A stretch of DNA of 64,000 nt from Polaromonas sp. GTDB taxonomy: Bacteria > Pseudomonadota > Gammaproteobacteria > Burkholderiales > Burkholderiaceae_C. Shown here piece by piece: positions 1 through 10,206 of this stretch (the stretch's first letter is position 1; every line of letters starts with the position of its first letter). The stretch lies in NCBI RefSeq assembly GCF_010365105.1, contig NZ_JAAFGZ010000001.1:1-64000 (forward strand). The letters are read 5' to 3'. A program made the position numbers and the translations under genes. Below the pieces are notes generated by a model. That model was given only the letters and a program-made list of their open reading frames with translations, was not told the DNA's origin and did not search any database.

Positions 1-170
1 CTTCCCAGTGGCTGCGCCTACTCTTTCACCTCTCAAATTTGCATCTTCGCAAAGCCACTAATTCACCACTTTCTGGATTGTGCAAGTGGCTCATTTAAAT
101 AGTGAAACAGCGCTGGTGGACAAGCCCTTTGGCTTCCAGGCGGCTTGCCGGCTAACCGATAATCGCGGCC

Positions 171-1328
171 ATGTCCGCCGCATCTTTCGACCAACCCTCC
201 ATTTACCAGCGAACCCTGCCCTTGCTGCAGGGCTTCGACGGCCTGCTGGCCTTTGCCGTGTTCCTGCTCGCCTGTGCCGGCCTGCTGATCATGTATTCGT
301 CAGGCTACGACCACGGCACCCGCTTTGCCGACCATGGCCGCAACATGCTGATTGCCGGCGCCATCATGTTCGTGGTGGCGCAGGTGCCGCCGCAAAAATT
401 GATGGTGTTCGCCGTGCCGCTGTACCTCACCGGCGTGACGCTGCTGGTGGCGGTGCTGGTGTTTGGCATCACGAAAAAGGGCGCCAGGCGCTGGCTGAAT
501 GTCGGCGTGGTGATCCAGCCCAGCGAGATCTTGAAGATCGCCGTGCCGCTGATGCTGGCGTGGTGGTTCCAGAAGCGCGAAGGGCAGTTGCGCCCGCTCG
601 ATTTCGCCGTCGGCCTGGTGCTGCTGGCCGTGCCGGTGGGGCTGATCATGAAACAGCCCGACCTGGGCACGTCGCTGCTGGTGCTGGCCGCCGGCCTGGC
701 GGTGATCTTTTTTGCCGGCCTGAGCTGGAAGCTGATTGCCCCGCCGCTGTTGCTGGGCGTCATCGGCATTTCGCTGGTCGTCTGGTATGAGCCGCAACTG
801 TGCGCCGACGGCATGCGCTGGCCTGTGCTGCACGATTACCAGCAGCAGCGCATCTGCACGCTGCTGGACCCGTCGCGCGACCCGCTGGGCAAGGGTTTTC
901 ACATCATCCAGGGGATGATCGCGATTGGTTCGGGCGGCGTCTTCGGCAAGGGCTTCATGGCGGGCACGCAGACGCACCTTGAGTTCATCCCCGAGCGCAC
1001 CACCGACTTCATCTTTGCAGCCTATTCCGAGGAATTCGGCCTGATCGGCAACCTGCTGCTGATCTCGGGGTTCCTGTTCCTGATCTTTCGCGGCCTGGCG
1101 ATCGCAATGAATGCGCCCACGCAGTTCTCGCGGCTGCTGGCGGGCGCGCTGACGATGATTTTTTTCACCTATGCCTTTGTCAACATGGGCATGGTCAGCG
1201 GCATCCTGCCGGTGGTGGGCGTGCCGCTGCCCTTCATCAGCTATGGCGGCACGGCGATGGTGACGCTGGGGCTGGCGCTGGGCATGCTGATGTCGATTGC
1301 CAAGGCCAAGCGCCTGGTGCAGACATAA
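171..1328 (+). CDS. rodA: Rod shape-determining protein RodA (SEDS family)
   Basis: 385 aa polytopic protein; SEDS-type motifs (RRWLNVGVVIQPSEILKIAVPLMLAWW, QPDLGTSLLV, FGKGFMAGTQTHLEFIPERTTDFIFAAYSEEFG, GVPLPFISYGGT). Confidence 0.96.
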   Translation: MSAASFDQPSIYQRTLPLLQGFDGLLAFAVFLLACAGLLIMYSSGYDHGTRFADHGRNMLIAGAIMFVVAQVPPQKLMVFAVPLYLTGVTLLVAVLVFGITKKGARRWLNVGVVIQPSEILKIAVPLMLAWWFQKREGQLRPLDFAVGLVLLAVPVGLIMKQPDLGTSLLVLAAGLAVIFFAGLSWKLIAPPLLLGVIGISLVVWYEPQLCADGMRWPVLHDYQQQRICTLLDPSRDPLGKGFHIIQGMIAIGSGGVFGKGFMAGTQTHLEFIPERTTDFIFAAYSEEFGLIGNLLLISGFLFLIFRGLAIAMNAPTQFSRLLAGALTMIFFTYAFVNMGMVSGILPVVGVPLPFISYGGTAMVTLGLALGMLMSIAKAKRLVQT

Positions 1329-1335
1329 GGATGTA

Positions 1336-1556
1336 GCCCCCACGGTCGCCCACTTCGTGTGGCTTCCTGCCCCCCGAGGGGGCCGCTGCGCCTGCGGTCT
1401 GGCAAAGCCAGTCCCGCGGCCCTGGCTGGTAGGGGATGGCCCCCACGCTTGTCGCTTCGCATACTGCGCTGCCCCCCGAGGAGGCCGCTGCGCCTGCGGT
1501 CTGGCAAAGCCAGTCCCGCGGCCCCTGCTGGTAGGAAGTGCCCCTCCCTTACGCTT
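1336..1556. repeat. Tandem dimer of ~105-bp GC-rich dispersed repeat, directly 3' of rodA
   Basis: Two copies of ...CCCCCGAGGGGGCCGCTGCGCCTGCGGTCTGGCAAAGCCAGTCCCGCGGCC...; same family at 11556-11756. Contains hairpins CCCCCGAGGGGG and CTGGC-AAA-GCCAG. Confidence 0.85.
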
Positions 1557-1632
1557 GTTGCTTTGCCTGCCATCCTTCCAGCCATCATCCCTATGAACAG
1601 CACTGGCGGGTCACACTGCCTACAATCATTGG

Positions 1633-3159
1633 ATGATTTCACTCAACTCCGCTGCCGCCTCTGTTCGCCAAACCAATGTCTCCGGGCGTCCTCCGGCCCG
1701 GCCGAGCAAGGATTCCACGTCGGAGCGGCTGGCGATTGCCCAAAAACTGCTGCTGTCGCCCTTCGGCCTGGACGAAGCTGCGCTGAGCCGGGCGCTGGGT
1801 GAAATCACTTCCTATGGCGTGGACGATGCCGACCTTTACTTCCAGTACACACGCAGCGAAGGCTGGAGCCTGGAAGAGGGCATCGTCAAGACCGGCTCCT
1901 TCAACATCGACCAGGGTGTCGGGGTTCGTGCGGTGAGCGGCGAAAAAACCGCCTTTGCCTATTCCGACGACATTTCCGAAGCGTCGCTTCTCGATGCGGC
2001 GCGCACCGTGCGCAGCATCTCAGCTGCTTCCCAATCCGGCCGCGTCAAGACACCGGCTCGCAAGGTCGCCACCAGCCGCTCGCTCTACCGCGACCTGGAC
2101 CCGATTTCCACGCTCGACAGCACGGCCAAGGTCGAACTGCTCGGCAAGGTCGAAAAGCTCGCCAAGGCCAAAGACCCGCGCATCGTGCAGGTGATGGCCG
2201 GGCTGGCCAGCGAATACGACGTGGTGATGGTGGCGCGCGCCGACGGCACCCTGGCGGCTGATGTGCGCCCGCTGGTGCGCCTGAGCGTGACCGTCATTGC
2301 AGAACAAAAGGGCCGGCGCGAAGTCGGCTCGGGCGGCGGCGGCGGGCGTTTTGGACTGGCCTATTTTGACGACACGCAAATTGGCGAATATGTCGATGCG
2401 GCGGTGAATGCAGCGCTGACCAATCTGGAAGCCCGTCCCGCACCGGCCGGCCAGATGACCGTGGTGCTGGGTTCAGGCTGGCCCGGCATCTTGCTGCATG
2501 AAGCCATCGGCCACGGCCTGGAAGGCGACTTCAACCGCAAGGGCTCCAGCGCATTTTCCGGCCGCATCGGCCAGCGCGTCGCTGCCAAGGGCGTGACAGT
2601 GCTCGACGACGGCACGATTGCCGACCGGCGTGGCTCGCTCAATGTCGATGACGAAGGCAATGTCAGCCAGCGCAACGTGCTGATCGAAGACGGAATTTTG
2701 AAAGGCTATATCCAGGATTCGATGAATGCGCGCCTGATGAACGTCAAGCCCACCGGCAACGGCCGGCGCGAAAGCTATGCCCATGTGCCGATGCCGCGCA
2801 TGACCAACACCTACATGCTGGGCGGCGACAAGGCGCCCGAGGAAATCATCGCCAGCATCAAGAAAGGCCTGTACGCCAGCAACTTTGCCGGCGGCCAGGT
2901 TGACATCACCTCGGGCAAGTTCGTGTTCTCGGCCAGTGAAGCGTTCTGGGTCGAGAACGGCAAGATCCTCTACCCGGTCAAGGGCGCAACGATTGTCGGC
3001 AACGGCCCGGATGCGCTGACCCGCGTGACCATGATCGGCAACGACATGCAACTCGACAGCGGCGTTGGCACCTGCGGCAAGGAAGGCCAGAGCGTGCCGG
3101 TCGGCGTCGGCCAGCCGACGCTGCGCATTGATGGTCTGACCGTTGGCGGCACTGCGTAA
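1633..3159 (+). CDS. tldD: Metalloprotease TldD
   Basis: 508 aa; HEAIGHGLEGDFNRKG zinc-protease motif and C-terminal VGVGQPTLRIDGLTVGG. Confidence 0.95.
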   Translation: MISLNSAAASVRQTNVSGRPPARPSKDSTSERLAIAQKLLLSPFGLDEAALSRALGEITSYGVDDADLYFQYTRSEGWSLEEGIVKTGSFNIDQGVGVRAVSGEKTAFAYSDDISEASLLDAARTVRSISAASQSGRVKTPARKVATSRSLYRDLDPISTLDSTAKVELLGKVEKLAKAKDPRIVQVMAGLASEYDVVMVARADGTLAADVRPLVRLSVTVIAEQKGRREVGSGGGGGRFGLAYFDDTQIGEYVDAAVNAALTNLEARPAPAGQMTVVLGSGWPGILLHEAIGHGLEGDFNRKGSSAFSGRIGQRVAAKGVTVLDDGTIADRRGSLNVDDEGNVSQRNVLIEDGILKGYIQDSMNARLMNVKPTGNGRRESYAHVPMPRMTNTYMLGGDKAPEEIIASIKKGLYASNFAGGQVDITSGKFVFSASEAFWVENGKILYPVKGATIVGNGPDALTRVTMIGNDMQLDSGVGTCGKEGQSVPVGVGQPTLRIDGLTVGGTA

Positions 3160-3195
3160 GCCGTATTGTTTTCAAGCTGTGCTACATTCCAGCAG

Positions 3196-3270
3196 ATGAA
3201 TTCCGCGAAATTTTCTTTTGCTTACTTTTGGTTCTCAAGCGCCTCCGGCGGTAGAGAGACTTTCGCGTAA
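3196..3270 (+). CDS. Putative aromatic amino-acid leader peptide MNSAKFSFAYFWFSSASGGRETFA*
   Basis: 24-codon ORF with F/Y/W-dense FSFAYFWF, followed by an intrinsic terminator and then DAHP synthase. Confidence 0.75.
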   Translation: MNSAKFSFAYFWFSSASGGRETFA

Positions 3271-3300
3271 GCAGCAGAAAACGCAGCGAATCTCCAAAAA

Positions 3301-3328
3301 CCGCCGGGCCTCCCGGCGGTTTTTTTTT
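3301..3328 (+). terminator. Intrinsic terminator/attenuator upstream of DAHP synthase
   Basis: CCGCCGGG-CCT-CCCGGCGG perfect 8-bp stem followed by a run of 9 T. Confidence 0.88.
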
Positions 3329-3402
3329 GCCCGTCCCGATTTGCCAACCCCTGTGAAACAGCCCGAATCCGTTTTGAAATCTTGAAAAAAAGGAAGCCCG
3401 TG

Positions 3403-4524
3403 ATGAATGCCAAAGCCAACCCCGCCAGCGCCAGCTGGTATGCGAACGTCGAAAAAACCAGCGAGACCGACGACAAACGCATCAAGGACATCACCGTGCT
3501 ACCCCCTCCCGAACACCTCATCCGCTTTTTCCCGATTGCTGGCACGGCGGCCGAATCGCTGATCACCCAGACCCGCCAGAACATCCACAACATCATGGCC
3601 GGCACCGACGACCGGCTGCTGGTGGTGATCGGCCCGTGCTCGATTCATGACCCGATGGCCGCGCTCGACTACGCCCGCCAGCTGGCCGAGCAGCGCAAGA
3701 AATACGCCGGGACGCTGGAAATCGTGATGCGCGTGTACTTCGAAAAACCGCGCACCACGGTGGGCTGGAAAGGGCTGATCAACGACCCCTACCTGGACGA
3801 AAGCTTTTGCATCGACGAGGGCCTGCGCATTGCCCGCCAGCTGCTGATCGACATCAACCGCCTGGACGTGCCGGCCGGCAGCGAATTCCTCGACGTGATC
3901 TCGCCGCAGTACATCGGCGACCTGATCTCCTGGGGCGCGATTGGCGCACGCACCACCGAAAGCCAGGTACACCGCGAGCTGGCGTCGGGCCTGTCGGCGC
4001 CGATTGGCTTCAAGAACGGCACCGACGGCAACATCCGCATCGCCACCGACGCCATCCAGGCGTCGGCGCGCGGCCACCACTTCCTGTCGGTCCACAAGAA
4101 CGGCCAGGTGGCGATTGTGCAGACCAACGGCAACCAGGACTGCCACGTGATTTTGCGCGGCGGCAAGGCGCCCAACTACGACGCCGACAGCGTCGCCGCC
4201 GCCTGCAAAGAACTCGAAGCCGCCAAACTGCCGGCAACGCTGATGGTCGATTGCAGCCATGCCAACAGCTCCAAGCAGCATGAAAAGCAGATGGACGTGG
4301 CGCGCGACATTGCCGCGCAAATTGCCGGCGGCTCGCGCCAGGTGTTTGGCCTGATGGTCGAAAGCCATCTGGTGGCCGGCGCGCAAAAGTTCACCGCCGG
4401 CAAGGACGACGCCAAATTGCTCGAATACGGCCGCAGCATCACCGATGCCTGCCTGGGCTGGAACGATTCGCTGGACATGCTGGCGACTTTGTCAGCCGCT
4501 GTCGAGGCGCGTCGGGCAAAATGA
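3403..4524 (+). CDS. aroG: 3-deoxy-7-phosphoheptulonate (DAHP) synthase, AroF/AroG/AroH family
   Basis: VIGPCSIHDPMAALDYA, MRVYFEKPRTTVGWKGLINDP, GARTTESQVHRELASGLSAPIGFKNGTDG, VDCSHANSSK; SD-like AAGGAAG before ATG 3403. Confidence 0.96.
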   Translation: MNAKANPASASWYANVEKTSETDDKRIKDITVLPPPEHLIRFFPIAGTAAESLITQTRQNIHNIMAGTDDRLLVVIGPCSIHDPMAALDYARQLAEQRKKYAGTLEIVMRVYFEKPRTTVGWKGLINDPYLDESFCIDEGLRIARQLLIDINRLDVPAGSEFLDVISPQYIGDLISWGAIGARTTESQVHRELASGLSAPIGFKNGTDGNIRIATDAIQASARGHHFLSVHKNGQVAIVQTNGNQDCHVILRGGKAPNYDADSVAAACKELEAAKLPATLMVDCSHANSSKQHEKQMDVARDIAAQIAGGSRQVFGLMVESHLVAGAQKFTAGKDDAKLLEYGRSITDACLGWNDSLDMLATLSAAVEARRAK

Positions 4525-4657
4525 TGCGTCACACCCGCCAGCCTGCCAACGGCCGGGCTGGCGGGCACTGGCCGGGCCTTTGCACTTTTCAGTGACCACG
4601 ACAGGCGCGGCACTTGGGCTGGCGCCGGATTCGTCATCACCTCTACAGGAAACCCTT

Positions 4658-4972
4658 ATGCGCAGCGAAGTCACTGTCACCTTCAAGAACCAGCCCCCTT
4701 TTCAGATTGAACTGCATGATCAACTGGAGCCCATGCCTACCGAGGCGGCCCGCCGCTGGCTCGACGAGCAGTTCACCCAGATGGGCTGCGAGCCGCTGCG
4801 GCCCACCGGCAAGCTGCTGACCGCCGACAAGGTCGTGGTCGTCGCCGAGGCTGCCGGTCCGTCCAGGTTTGCCGATGCCCAGTGGGCGCAGGCCTTTGCC
4901 CAAGCCGCTACCACGGCGCTGGGACGACCCATGGTGAACATCGATGTGACGGCGCTGAGCATCAGCTATTGA
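4658..4972 (+). CDS. Conserved hypothetical protein (104 aa)
   Basis: ORF in the 4445..4972 frame, start at MRSEVTVTFKNQPPFQIELHDQ. Confidence 0.6.
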   Translation: MRSEVTVTFKNQPPFQIELHDQLEPMPTEAARRWLDEQFTQMGCEPLRPTGKLLTADKVVVVAEAAGPSRFADAQWAQAFAQAATTALGRPMVNIDVTALSISY

Positions 4973-4997
4973 TCCGGGGTTTGACAGCGCAGGCCCA

Positions 4998-5075
4998 CAG
5001 GCCAAATTTTTTGCTATTGAAAAAATAGCTGCTTATGCATTTGGGTATTGCGCAAAAGCCCTGAATTACTTAAAA
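4998..5075. repeat. Dispersed TGCTAT(N)ATAGC(TGCTTGCGC) intergenic repeat copy
   Basis: ggccaaattttttgctattgaaaaaatagctgcttatgcatttgggtattgcgcaaaagccc; related to copies at 6494, 14818, 26796, 31815, 40512, 62452. Confidence 0.75.
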
Positions 5076-5286
5076 AATAACGGTTGGTGTGATGGCCCTT
5101 GCCTGGCATCCGGCAACCGCCGGATTACCTTGCATTCCATTTGCATGGCTTGACTGTCAGCGAAGGGCCCGGGTTCGGGGCGCTTTCTGCTTTGCTCTCG
5201 CCAGCATGCCAAGGCTTTAGGCCGCTACCTGATGCAGGACAGCCTTCTTCACTCGCGCGCTCCTTTCCTTTGTTGACGCCCAGACC

Positions 5287-6453
5287 ATGAAAAAAACCAA
5301 GGATCCCTCCAAATCCCAACCCGATCTGTTCGCGCAAGCCACGCCTGCCGAAACAGCCTGCACTGCCTTGCGGCTGGGTAGCGGCAAGAGCGGCCCGCGC
5401 CTGTCCGCCGCGCAGCAGCGCTTTAACCGCCTGCTGGAAAAAATCGACAAGCTTGAAGGCCAGGTCACCGAAATCAATACGCTGGCCGATGCCTTCCGCC
5501 CGCTTTACCAGGGCACGCTGGAGCCGCTGCGCGAGGCGCACCGGGCGCTGATGCGGCGCATGGCGCTGACGCTGGACGAGCGGCTGCAGCGCAAGGGCGT
5601 GACGCCAACCCAGAAACGCAACGGCCTGGAAATCCTGTGCGAGCTGTGCGAAACACTGGCGGCCTTTGGCGATGAGGCCATGGCCGCACTGCACGACCAG
5701 CGCAGCGCGCGCACCTTGCGGCAGAAGGAAGAAGACCAGGCTGCCATGATGCGGTCCATGATGGAGCAAGCGCTGGGCGCACCGCTGGACATGCAGGCGC
5801 AGGATGATTCACTCGACCCGCTTGAAGCCGTGATGCGCGCCAGCCACGAGCGCCTGCACGAAGCGATGCAGGCCGAAGAGGCGCAGCGCGAGGCGGCCCA
5901 GGCCAAAAGAAAAAAGAAAAAACCCACGCCGACCCAGCTCAAGGCGGAACAGCAGCAGGAAGACGCCGACACCGTTTTGCGCCAGGTTTACCGCCAACTG
6001 GCCAGCGCGCTGCACCCCGACCGCGAGCGCGACCCGGCCGAGCAACAGCGCAAAACCGCCTTGATGAGCGAAGCCAACGCGGCCTATGCCAAACAAGACC
6101 TGCTGGCCCTGCTGCATTTGCAGTTGCGCATTGCCCAGGCCGACATGCAGGACATGCTGCAGCAGCCCGAAGAACGCATCGCCGCCATGAGTTTGCTGCT
6201 CAAGCAGCAGGCCAGCGAGCTGGAGAGTGAATTGTTTGCCCGTCAACACCACCTGATGGAGGAGTTCGACCTGGCGTTCTACCAGGCGCCGACAGCCGCC
6301 GCGCTGCGCCGCCAGCTTGAACTGCGGGCAAAAGACTTGAAAGAGGAACTGACGTTCATGGAAGCGGACATTGCGCTGGTGCAGGACGACGCAGGATTCA
6401 AGCGCTGGCTAAAAAACCAGGCCAGCATGAGCCGGGATGCCGGTTACTTTTGA
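5287..6453 (+). CDS. J domain-containing protein
   Basis: 388 aa; VYRQLASALHPDRERDPAEQQRKTALMSEANAAYAKQDLLALL resembles a J-domain with HPD motif. Confidence 0.8.
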   Translation: MKKTKDPSKSQPDLFAQATPAETACTALRLGSGKSGPRLSAAQQRFNRLLEKIDKLEGQVTEINTLADAFRPLYQGTLEPLREAHRALMRRMALTLDERLQRKGVTPTQKRNGLEILCELCETLAAFGDEAMAALHDQRSARTLRQKEEDQAAMMRSMMEQALGAPLDMQAQDDSLDPLEAVMRASHERLHEAMQAEEAQREAAQAKRKKKKPTPTQLKAEQQQEDADTVLRQVYRQLASALHPDRERDPAEQQRKTALMSEANAAYAKQDLLALLHLQLRIAQADMQDMLQQPEERIAAMSLLLKQQASELESELFARQHHLMEEFDLAFYQAPTAAALRRQLELRAKDLKEELTFMEADIALVQDDAGFKRWLKNQASMSRDAGYF

Positions 6454-6493
6454 CCGGCAGCGCAAGGTGGCGTCAGAAATTACGCAATTGCAG

Positions 6494-6553
6494 GTCTTTT
6501 AACCACTTTTCGCAATACTGGCGGGCATCAGCAGCTATTCAATAGATAGCATC
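6494..6553. repeat. Dispersed TGCTAT/ATAGCA intergenic repeat copy
   Basis: ttttaaccacttttcgcaatactggcgggcatcagcagctattcaatagatagcat. Confidence 0.65.
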
Positions 6554-7976
6554 AAGGCTGTGCCAGCGCTGCCAGCAATTTTGCGTGAATGCCGCCAAAA
6601 CCGCCATTGCTCATGCACAGCAAATGGTCGCCCGGCCGGGCAACGGCGCTCACCTGCGCCAGCAGCTGCACCAGGTTGTCCGCCACCTGGGCGCGTTCGC
6701 CCATGGGCGCCAGCGCGCTTCGTGCATCCCAGTCCAGCCCGCCGGCATGGCAGAACGCCAGGTCGGCCTGCTCCAGGCTCCAGGGCAGTTGCGCGGTCAT
6801 GGTGCCAAGTTTCATGGTGTTGCTGCGTGGCTCGAAAATCGCCAGGATGCGTTCCTCGCCTTTGCCCGCGCTGTTCAACTGGCGGCGCAGGCCATCGACG
6901 GTGGTGTGAATGGCCGTCGGGTGGTGGGCGAAATCGTCATACACCGTAATAATGCCCCCGTCGCGCGACACCAGGCCACGCACTTCCATGCGCCGCTTGA
7001 CGTTCTGGAACGACGCAAGCGCCTCGGCGGCCTGTTCGGGCGCCACGCCGACATGCTCGGCCGTCGCGATGGCCGCCAGGGCGTTGAGCTGGTTGTGCAT
7101 GCCGCTGATGTCCCACTGCACCCGCGCCACGGCAACGTCCGCCTTGAGCACCTTGAAGTCGCCAGGTTCGCCCAGCGCGCTGAAGCCGCCGTCCGCTGTG
7201 CTGCCAAACGGCACCTGTTCGCTCCAACAGCCCTGGGCCAGCACGCGCTGCAGGCTGGCTTCTTTTGCATTGACGACCACCCGGCCCTGCGAAGGAACGG
7301 TGCGGACCAGGTGATGAAACTGCCGCTCGATGGCTGCCAGGTCGTCAAAAATGTCGGCGTGGTCGAATTCCAGGTTGTTCAAAATCGCCGTGCGCGGGCG
7401 GTAATGGACAAACTTGCTGCGCTTGTCGAAAAACGCGGTGTCGTATTCATCGGCCTCGATCACGAAGGTGTTGCCCGTGCCCAGGCGCGCCGACACGCCG
7501 AAGTTCAGCGGCACGCCGCCGATCAGAAAGCCGGGCTGCAGGCCGGCGCATTCCAGAATCCAGGCCAGCATGGCGGTGGTGGTGGTCTTGCCGTGCGTGC
7601 CGGCGACGGCCAGCACATGGCGCGGGCCGGTGGCGTGGTGCGTCGGATGGTGCAGCACATGGCCAGAGAGCCACTGCGGGCCGCTGGTGTAGGGCTGGCC
7701 GCTGTTCAAGATGGCTTCCATCAGTGGGTATTTAGGGCTGCCGTCTGGCAGGCGCACCCGGGACACCACGTTGCCGATCACGAACACGTCGGGCGCCAGC
7801 GCCATCTGGTCGGCGCTGTAGCCTTCGATCAGCTCGATGCCCAGGCCGCGCAACTGGTCGCTCATCGGCGGATAGACGCCGGTGTCGCAACCCGTCACCT
7901 TGTGCCCCGCCTCGCGCGCCAGCGCGGCCAGGCCGCCCATGAAAGTCCCGCAGATTCCCAGAATATGTATGTGCAT
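6552..7976 (-). CDS. mpl: UDP-N-acetylmuramate:L-alanyl-gamma-D-glutamyl-meso-diaminopimelate ligase
   Basis: MHIHILGICGTFMGGLAALAREAGHKVTGCD, AGTHGKTTTTAMLAW, EADEYDTAFFDKRSKFVHYRP, YDDFAHHPTAI. Confidence 0.95.
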   Translation of the reverse strand: MHIHILGICGTFMGGLAALAREAGHKVTGCDTGVYPPMSDQLRGLGIELIEGYSADQMALAPDVFVIGNVVSRVRLPDGSPKYPLMEAILNSGQPYTSGPQWLSGHVLHHPTHHATGPRHVLAVAGTHGKTTTTAMLAWILECAGLQPGFLIGGVPLNFGVSARLGTGNTFVIEADEYDTAFFDKRSKFVHYRPRTAILNNLEFDHADIFDDLAAIERQFHHLVRTVPSQGRVVVNAKEASLQRVLAQGCWSEQVPFGSTADGGFSALGEPGDFKVLKADVAVARVQWDISGMHNQLNALAAIATAEHVGVAPEQAAEALASFQNVKRRMEVRGLVSRDGGIITVYDDFAHHPTAIHTTVDGLRRQLNSAGKGEERILAIFEPRSNTMKLGTMTAQLPWSLEQADLAFCHAGGLDWDARSALAPMGERAQVADNLVQLLAQVSAVARPGDHLLCMSNGGFGGIHAKLLAALAQP

Positions 7977-8208
7977 CGCCCGTATTTTAGGGAGGCTGTT
8001 TCGGGCTGCCATTTTTTAAGGAAAATAAGCTTCTGGTGCATTAAGGACGTGCGCAAGCAGCTCTTTATTTCATAGCGGGCGAAGATTGACGTGAACTTTG
8101 CGTGCAGGCGTGGCCCTAATGTGGGCACAATTGCTTTCAACGCCTTCGGGCTGACTTTCAACCCCCTGACCCTTCGCTCCTGGCTTTGCAGGCCAGTCGA
8201 TCCTGAAA

Positions 8209-8805
8209 TTGAACACCCTCAAATCCGAAATTGCCGCCACCGCCGCTGCGCTGGTGGTCGAAGAAGGGCTGGAATACGGTCCGGCCAAACGCCGCGCGCT
8301 CAAGCAGCTGGCCCTGCCCGCGCGCACCGCCTTGCCCGACAACGGCGAGATGGAAGACGCCGTGCGCGACTACATCGCATTGTTTTGCGCCGACACCCAG
8401 CCGGCCGAGCTGGCCGCGCTGCGCGAACTGGCGCTGGTGTGGATGCAGCGCATGGCAACGTTCCGGCCTTACCTGGCCGGCGCGGTCTGGCACGGCACGG
8501 CGACCCGGCTGTCCGACATCTATATCCAGCTGTTTTGCGACGATCCGAAGTCGGCTGAAATTGCGTTGATCGAGCACAACGTCGATTACGAGCCGCGCAC
8601 CGTGACCGGCTTTACCGGCGGCAGCGTCGAGGCGCTTTCCTTGAGCAGCCGATGCCAGGCGCTGAATGAAAACATCGGCGTTCACCTGATGGTCTATGAC
8701 CATGACGACCTGCGCGGCGCCTTGCGGCTTGACGCCAAAGGCCGTACACCGCGCGGCGACCTGGCGGCCGTGCAAAAATTGTTGTCCACCCCTTTTGGAG
8801 CTTGA
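8209..8805 (+). CDS. Conserved hypothetical protein (possible nucleotidyltransferase-like)
   Basis: 198 aa, TTG start; ends 4 nt before the next gene. Confidence 0.7.
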   Translation: MNTLKSEIAATAAALVVEEGLEYGPAKRRALKQLALPARTALPDNGEMEDAVRDYIALFCADTQPAELAALRELALVWMQRMATFRPYLAGAVWHGTATRLSDIYIQLFCDDPKSAEIALIEHNVDYEPRTVTGFTGGSVEALSLSSRCQALNENIGVHLMVYDHDDLRGALRLDAKGRTPRGDLAAVQKLLSTPFGA

Positions 8806-8808
8806 AAA

Positions 8809-9351
8809 GTGAATCGCAGAAACATGCTGTATGGCGGCGTTGCCGCTGCAGCGGCGCTGGCCGGTGCCGGTGCGGCCTGGTGGAAATTTCAGCCGCATGG
8901 CGCATCGCCCGAAACCCCGGCAGACGCTGCAAAAGTGGCAGCGTCCTTCTGGAGCCTGAGCTTTGACACGCCTGACGGTAAACCGCTGGCGATGAGCAGT
9001 TTTCGCGGCAAGCTGCTGCTGGTCAATTTCTGGGCCACCTGGTGTCCGCCCTGCGTCGAAGAACTTCCGCTGCTGGATTTTTTCTACCAGGAAAACAAGG
9101 ACAAAAACCTTCAGGTGGTCGGCCTGGCGGTCGATCAACCCAGCGCGGTGCGAACCTGGCTGCAGACCCGACCGCTGAATTTTCCGGTCGGCATGGCCGG
9201 ACTGGGCGGAACCGAACTGAGCAAATCACTGGGCAACATGACGGGCAGCCTGCCTTTCACCGTGGTTTTCAGTCCTGCAGGCGTGATGCTGCATCGCAAG
9301 GTCGGCAAGGTATTGCCCGAAGAACTGGTGCAATGGACAAAACTGGTCTGA
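8809..9351 (+). CDS. TlpA-family thiol:disulfide oxidoreductase
   Basis: Thioredoxin fold with LLVNFWATWCPPCVEELPLLDFF (CPPC), N-terminal signal/TM. Confidence 0.92.
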   Translation: MNRRNMLYGGVAAAAALAGAGAAWWKFQPHGASPETPADAAKVAASFWSLSFDTPDGKPLAMSSFRGKLLLVNFWATWCPPCVEELPLLDFFYQENKDKNLQVVGLAVDQPSAVRTWLQTRPLNFPVGMAGLGGTELSKSLGNMTGSLPFTVVFSPAGVMLHRKVGKVLPEELVQWTKLV

Positions 9352-9686
9352 GGCCGGGCAGGGTGTAAAAGCTGTCTTTCTGGATTTTCCCAAGCGGGGC
9401 CGGGTTGTCGCCCGTTGGCTTGCTTGCGTCCTGCTTCCTTGGCGGATTTTCCCGGGCTGGCTTGGTTTGAAAAGCTTGCCGGATTGGCCTTGAGGTACAC
9501 TTTGTTTTTTTGTATCAGGGCGCCTTGCGTTGCCGCGTAATCATTATCTGATAAGCGCTGTAAGGCGAAATAGCAGAAAGTAAGCGAAAAAAAAGGGATG
9601 ATCGGCTCAGTACGCCATTTCCCTCTTCGATCAAACCGTGCGTCCGAAAACCGCATGCCAGCCTCCACCTCCGTTGGAAAGAATCT

Positions 9687-10133
9687 ATGGATCTAAGAAA
9701 ACTCAAAACCTTGATCGACCTTGTTTCAGAGTCCAATGTGTCCGAACTTGAAATCACGGAAGCCGAAGGCAAGGTACGCATCGTCAAGTCAAGCGGCGTT
9801 CCAATGATGATGATGCAGCAGCCCGCCATGAACATGGTGCCCAGTCACCAGGTCCAGACGGCAGCCCCGCAGGCACCTGCTCCAGCAGCAGAAGCGGCAG
9901 GCCATGCGATCAAGTCACCAATGGTCGGCACCTTTTACCGCTCGTCGAGCCCTGACTCCAATCCGTTTGTTGAGATCGGCAGCGTGGTCAAGGAGGGCGA
10001 CACGGTCTGCATCATCGAGGCCATGAAGATCCTCAACGAGATTGAAGCCGACAAGTCGGGCACCGTCACCAAAATTCTTTCGGAAAACGGCCAGGCCGTC
10101 GAATACGGCCAGCCCCTGTTCATGATTGAGTGA
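9687..10133 (+). CDS. accB: Biotin carboxyl carrier protein of acetyl-CoA carboxylase
   Basis: Biotinyl motif [15 protein letters not shown]; upstream of accC. Confidence 0.97.
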   Translation: MDLRKLKTLIDLVSESNVSELEITEAEGKVRIVKSSGVPMMMMQQPAMNMVPSHQVQTAAPQAPAPAAEAAGHAIKSPMVGTFYRSSSPDSNPFVEIGSVVKEGDTVCIIEAMKILNEIEADKSGTVTKILSENGQAVEYGQPLFMIE

Positions 10134-10206
10134 TCGGGCCTGTTGCCCTTTATCGCCAGACCGGCCGCAACGCCGGCCCCATCGGCCAGACCAGGTACTT
10201 CGACGC

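Noticed and set aside
6585-8075. 496-aa plus-strand ORF opposite mpl
   Set aside because: Antisense shadow of mpl.
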